Part shown: positions 7,016 to 7,329 of the stretch, in pieces
How the letters are laid out: each line of letters starts with the position of its first letter
Position numbering within the stretch: position 1 is the stretch's first letter
Assembly (NCBI GenBank): GCA_947652805.1
Contig: CANTEM010000058.1
Location: 1 to 7,329 of the forward strand
Reading direction: 5' to 3'
Length of the DNA stretch: 7,329 bases
Source: an uncultured Clostridia bacterium
GTDB taxonomy: Bacteria > Bacillota > Clostridia > Oscillospirales > CAG-272
Notes under the pieces: generated by a model
Seen by the model: the letters and a program-made list of their open reading frames with translations, nothing else
Told to the model about the DNA's origin: nothing
Database searches by the model: none
Position numbers and translations under genes: made by a program

Positions 7016-7329
7016 TTACATGCACATGCCGCCGTCGATCCGGAGGGTTTCCCCAGTGATATAGGTGGAACGGCTTAAAAATGCTGCGGCTGCTGCTACT
7101 TCCTCCGGCAGACCGGGGCGCTGCATGGGAACGGCTGCACACAGCTTTTCCCGGGCAGCCTCGGGCATTTGTCCGGTCATATCCGTTTCAATATATCCCG
7201 GGCAGATTGCGTTGCATACGATACCTTTTGCGGCGTATTCCTTTGCAACGGATTTTGTAAATCCGATCAGTCCTGCTTTGGATGCTGCATAGTTTGCCTG
7301 TCCTGCGTTGCCCATCAGTCCCACAACGG
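7016..7329 (-). CDS. fabG: 3-oxoacyl-[acyl-carrier-protein] reductase, C-terminal part (cut by right edge)
   Basis: FabG is the NADPH-dependent reductase turning 3-ketoacyl-ACP into 3-hydroxyacyl-ACP. Only the last 104 or so codons lie in the window; the Rossmann N-terminus with the cofactor glycines and the catalytic serine is beyond the right edge. The visible part begins VVGLMGNAGQANYAASKAG, which holds the YxxxK catalytic Tyr and Lys of short-chain dehydrogenases. NAICPGYIETDMTG follows, then YITGETLRIDGGMCM at the very end, the standard FabG tail. The frame stays open to the edge, so the GTG at 7324 is an internal valine and not a start. Other short-chain reductases share the motif, but the sequence and the position directly before fabF make FabG nearly certain. 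Confidence 0.95.
   Translation of the reverse strand, partial: VVGLMGNAGQANYAASKAGLIGFTKSVAKEYAAKGIVCNAICPGYIETDMTGQMPEAAREKLCAAVPMQRPGLPEEVAAAAAFLSRSTYITGETLRIDGGMCM

Noticed and set aside
5746..7059. A 437-codon open frame on the plus strand, spanning all of fabF
   Set aside because: It is exactly codon-aligned antisense to fabF. Stops there would need TTA, CTA or TCA codons in fabF, which are avoided in this gene. The peptide is Cys/His/Gly-rich with no recognisable domain, and fabF is complete and conserved.

Overview
The window is a stretch of bacterial DNA of roughly balanced base composition. Nearly all of it is the distal part of a type II fatty acid synthesis operon on the minus strand. 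In transcription order (right to left) it reads fabG (cut by the right edge), fabF, accB, fabZ, accC, accD, accA and a DegV-family gene, ending in an intrinsic terminator at about 971-1013. The order fabG-fabF-accB-fabZ-accC-accD-accA is the one known from Clostridium and Streptococcus. Together with the short AccA and clostridial-style sequences, this points to Bacillota, most likely class Clostridia. I cannot name a genus.

The genes form one unit. AccB carries biotin. AccC carboxylates the biotin. AccD and AccA pass the carboxyl group to acetyl-CoA to make malonyl-CoA. FabF condenses malonyl-ACP with the growing chain, FabG reduces the 3-keto group and FabZ dehydrates the 3-hydroxyacyl-ACP. 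The missing partners (fabD, acpP, an enoyl reductase, fabH) and the promoter and operator would be expected to the right of the window. Gaps between genes run from a 4-base overlap to 37 bases, and I see no internal terminator or convincing internal promoter.

The last gene, a divergent DegV protein, starts inside the accA stop codon (ATGA overlap). DegV/FakB proteins bind fatty acids, so a coupled DegV gene at the end of a fatty acid operon is the most interesting functional hint here. Its C-terminal motif lacks the usual histidine, so it may not act as an ordinary FakB.

Left of the terminator, positions 1-933 hold an open minus-strand frame that is clearly the C-terminal part of a family 43 glycoside hydrolase with a discoidin-like beta-sandwich. 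The first part of the catalytic domain is absent, and the frame stops abruptly at a stop codon 37 bases from the terminator. Its lysine codon choice differs from the operon's. This is either a truncated remnant or transferred gene, or a false join in the assembly. Apart from this junction and the DegV gene the window is an ordinary core-metabolism locus, and I do not see an undescribed multi-gene system in it.
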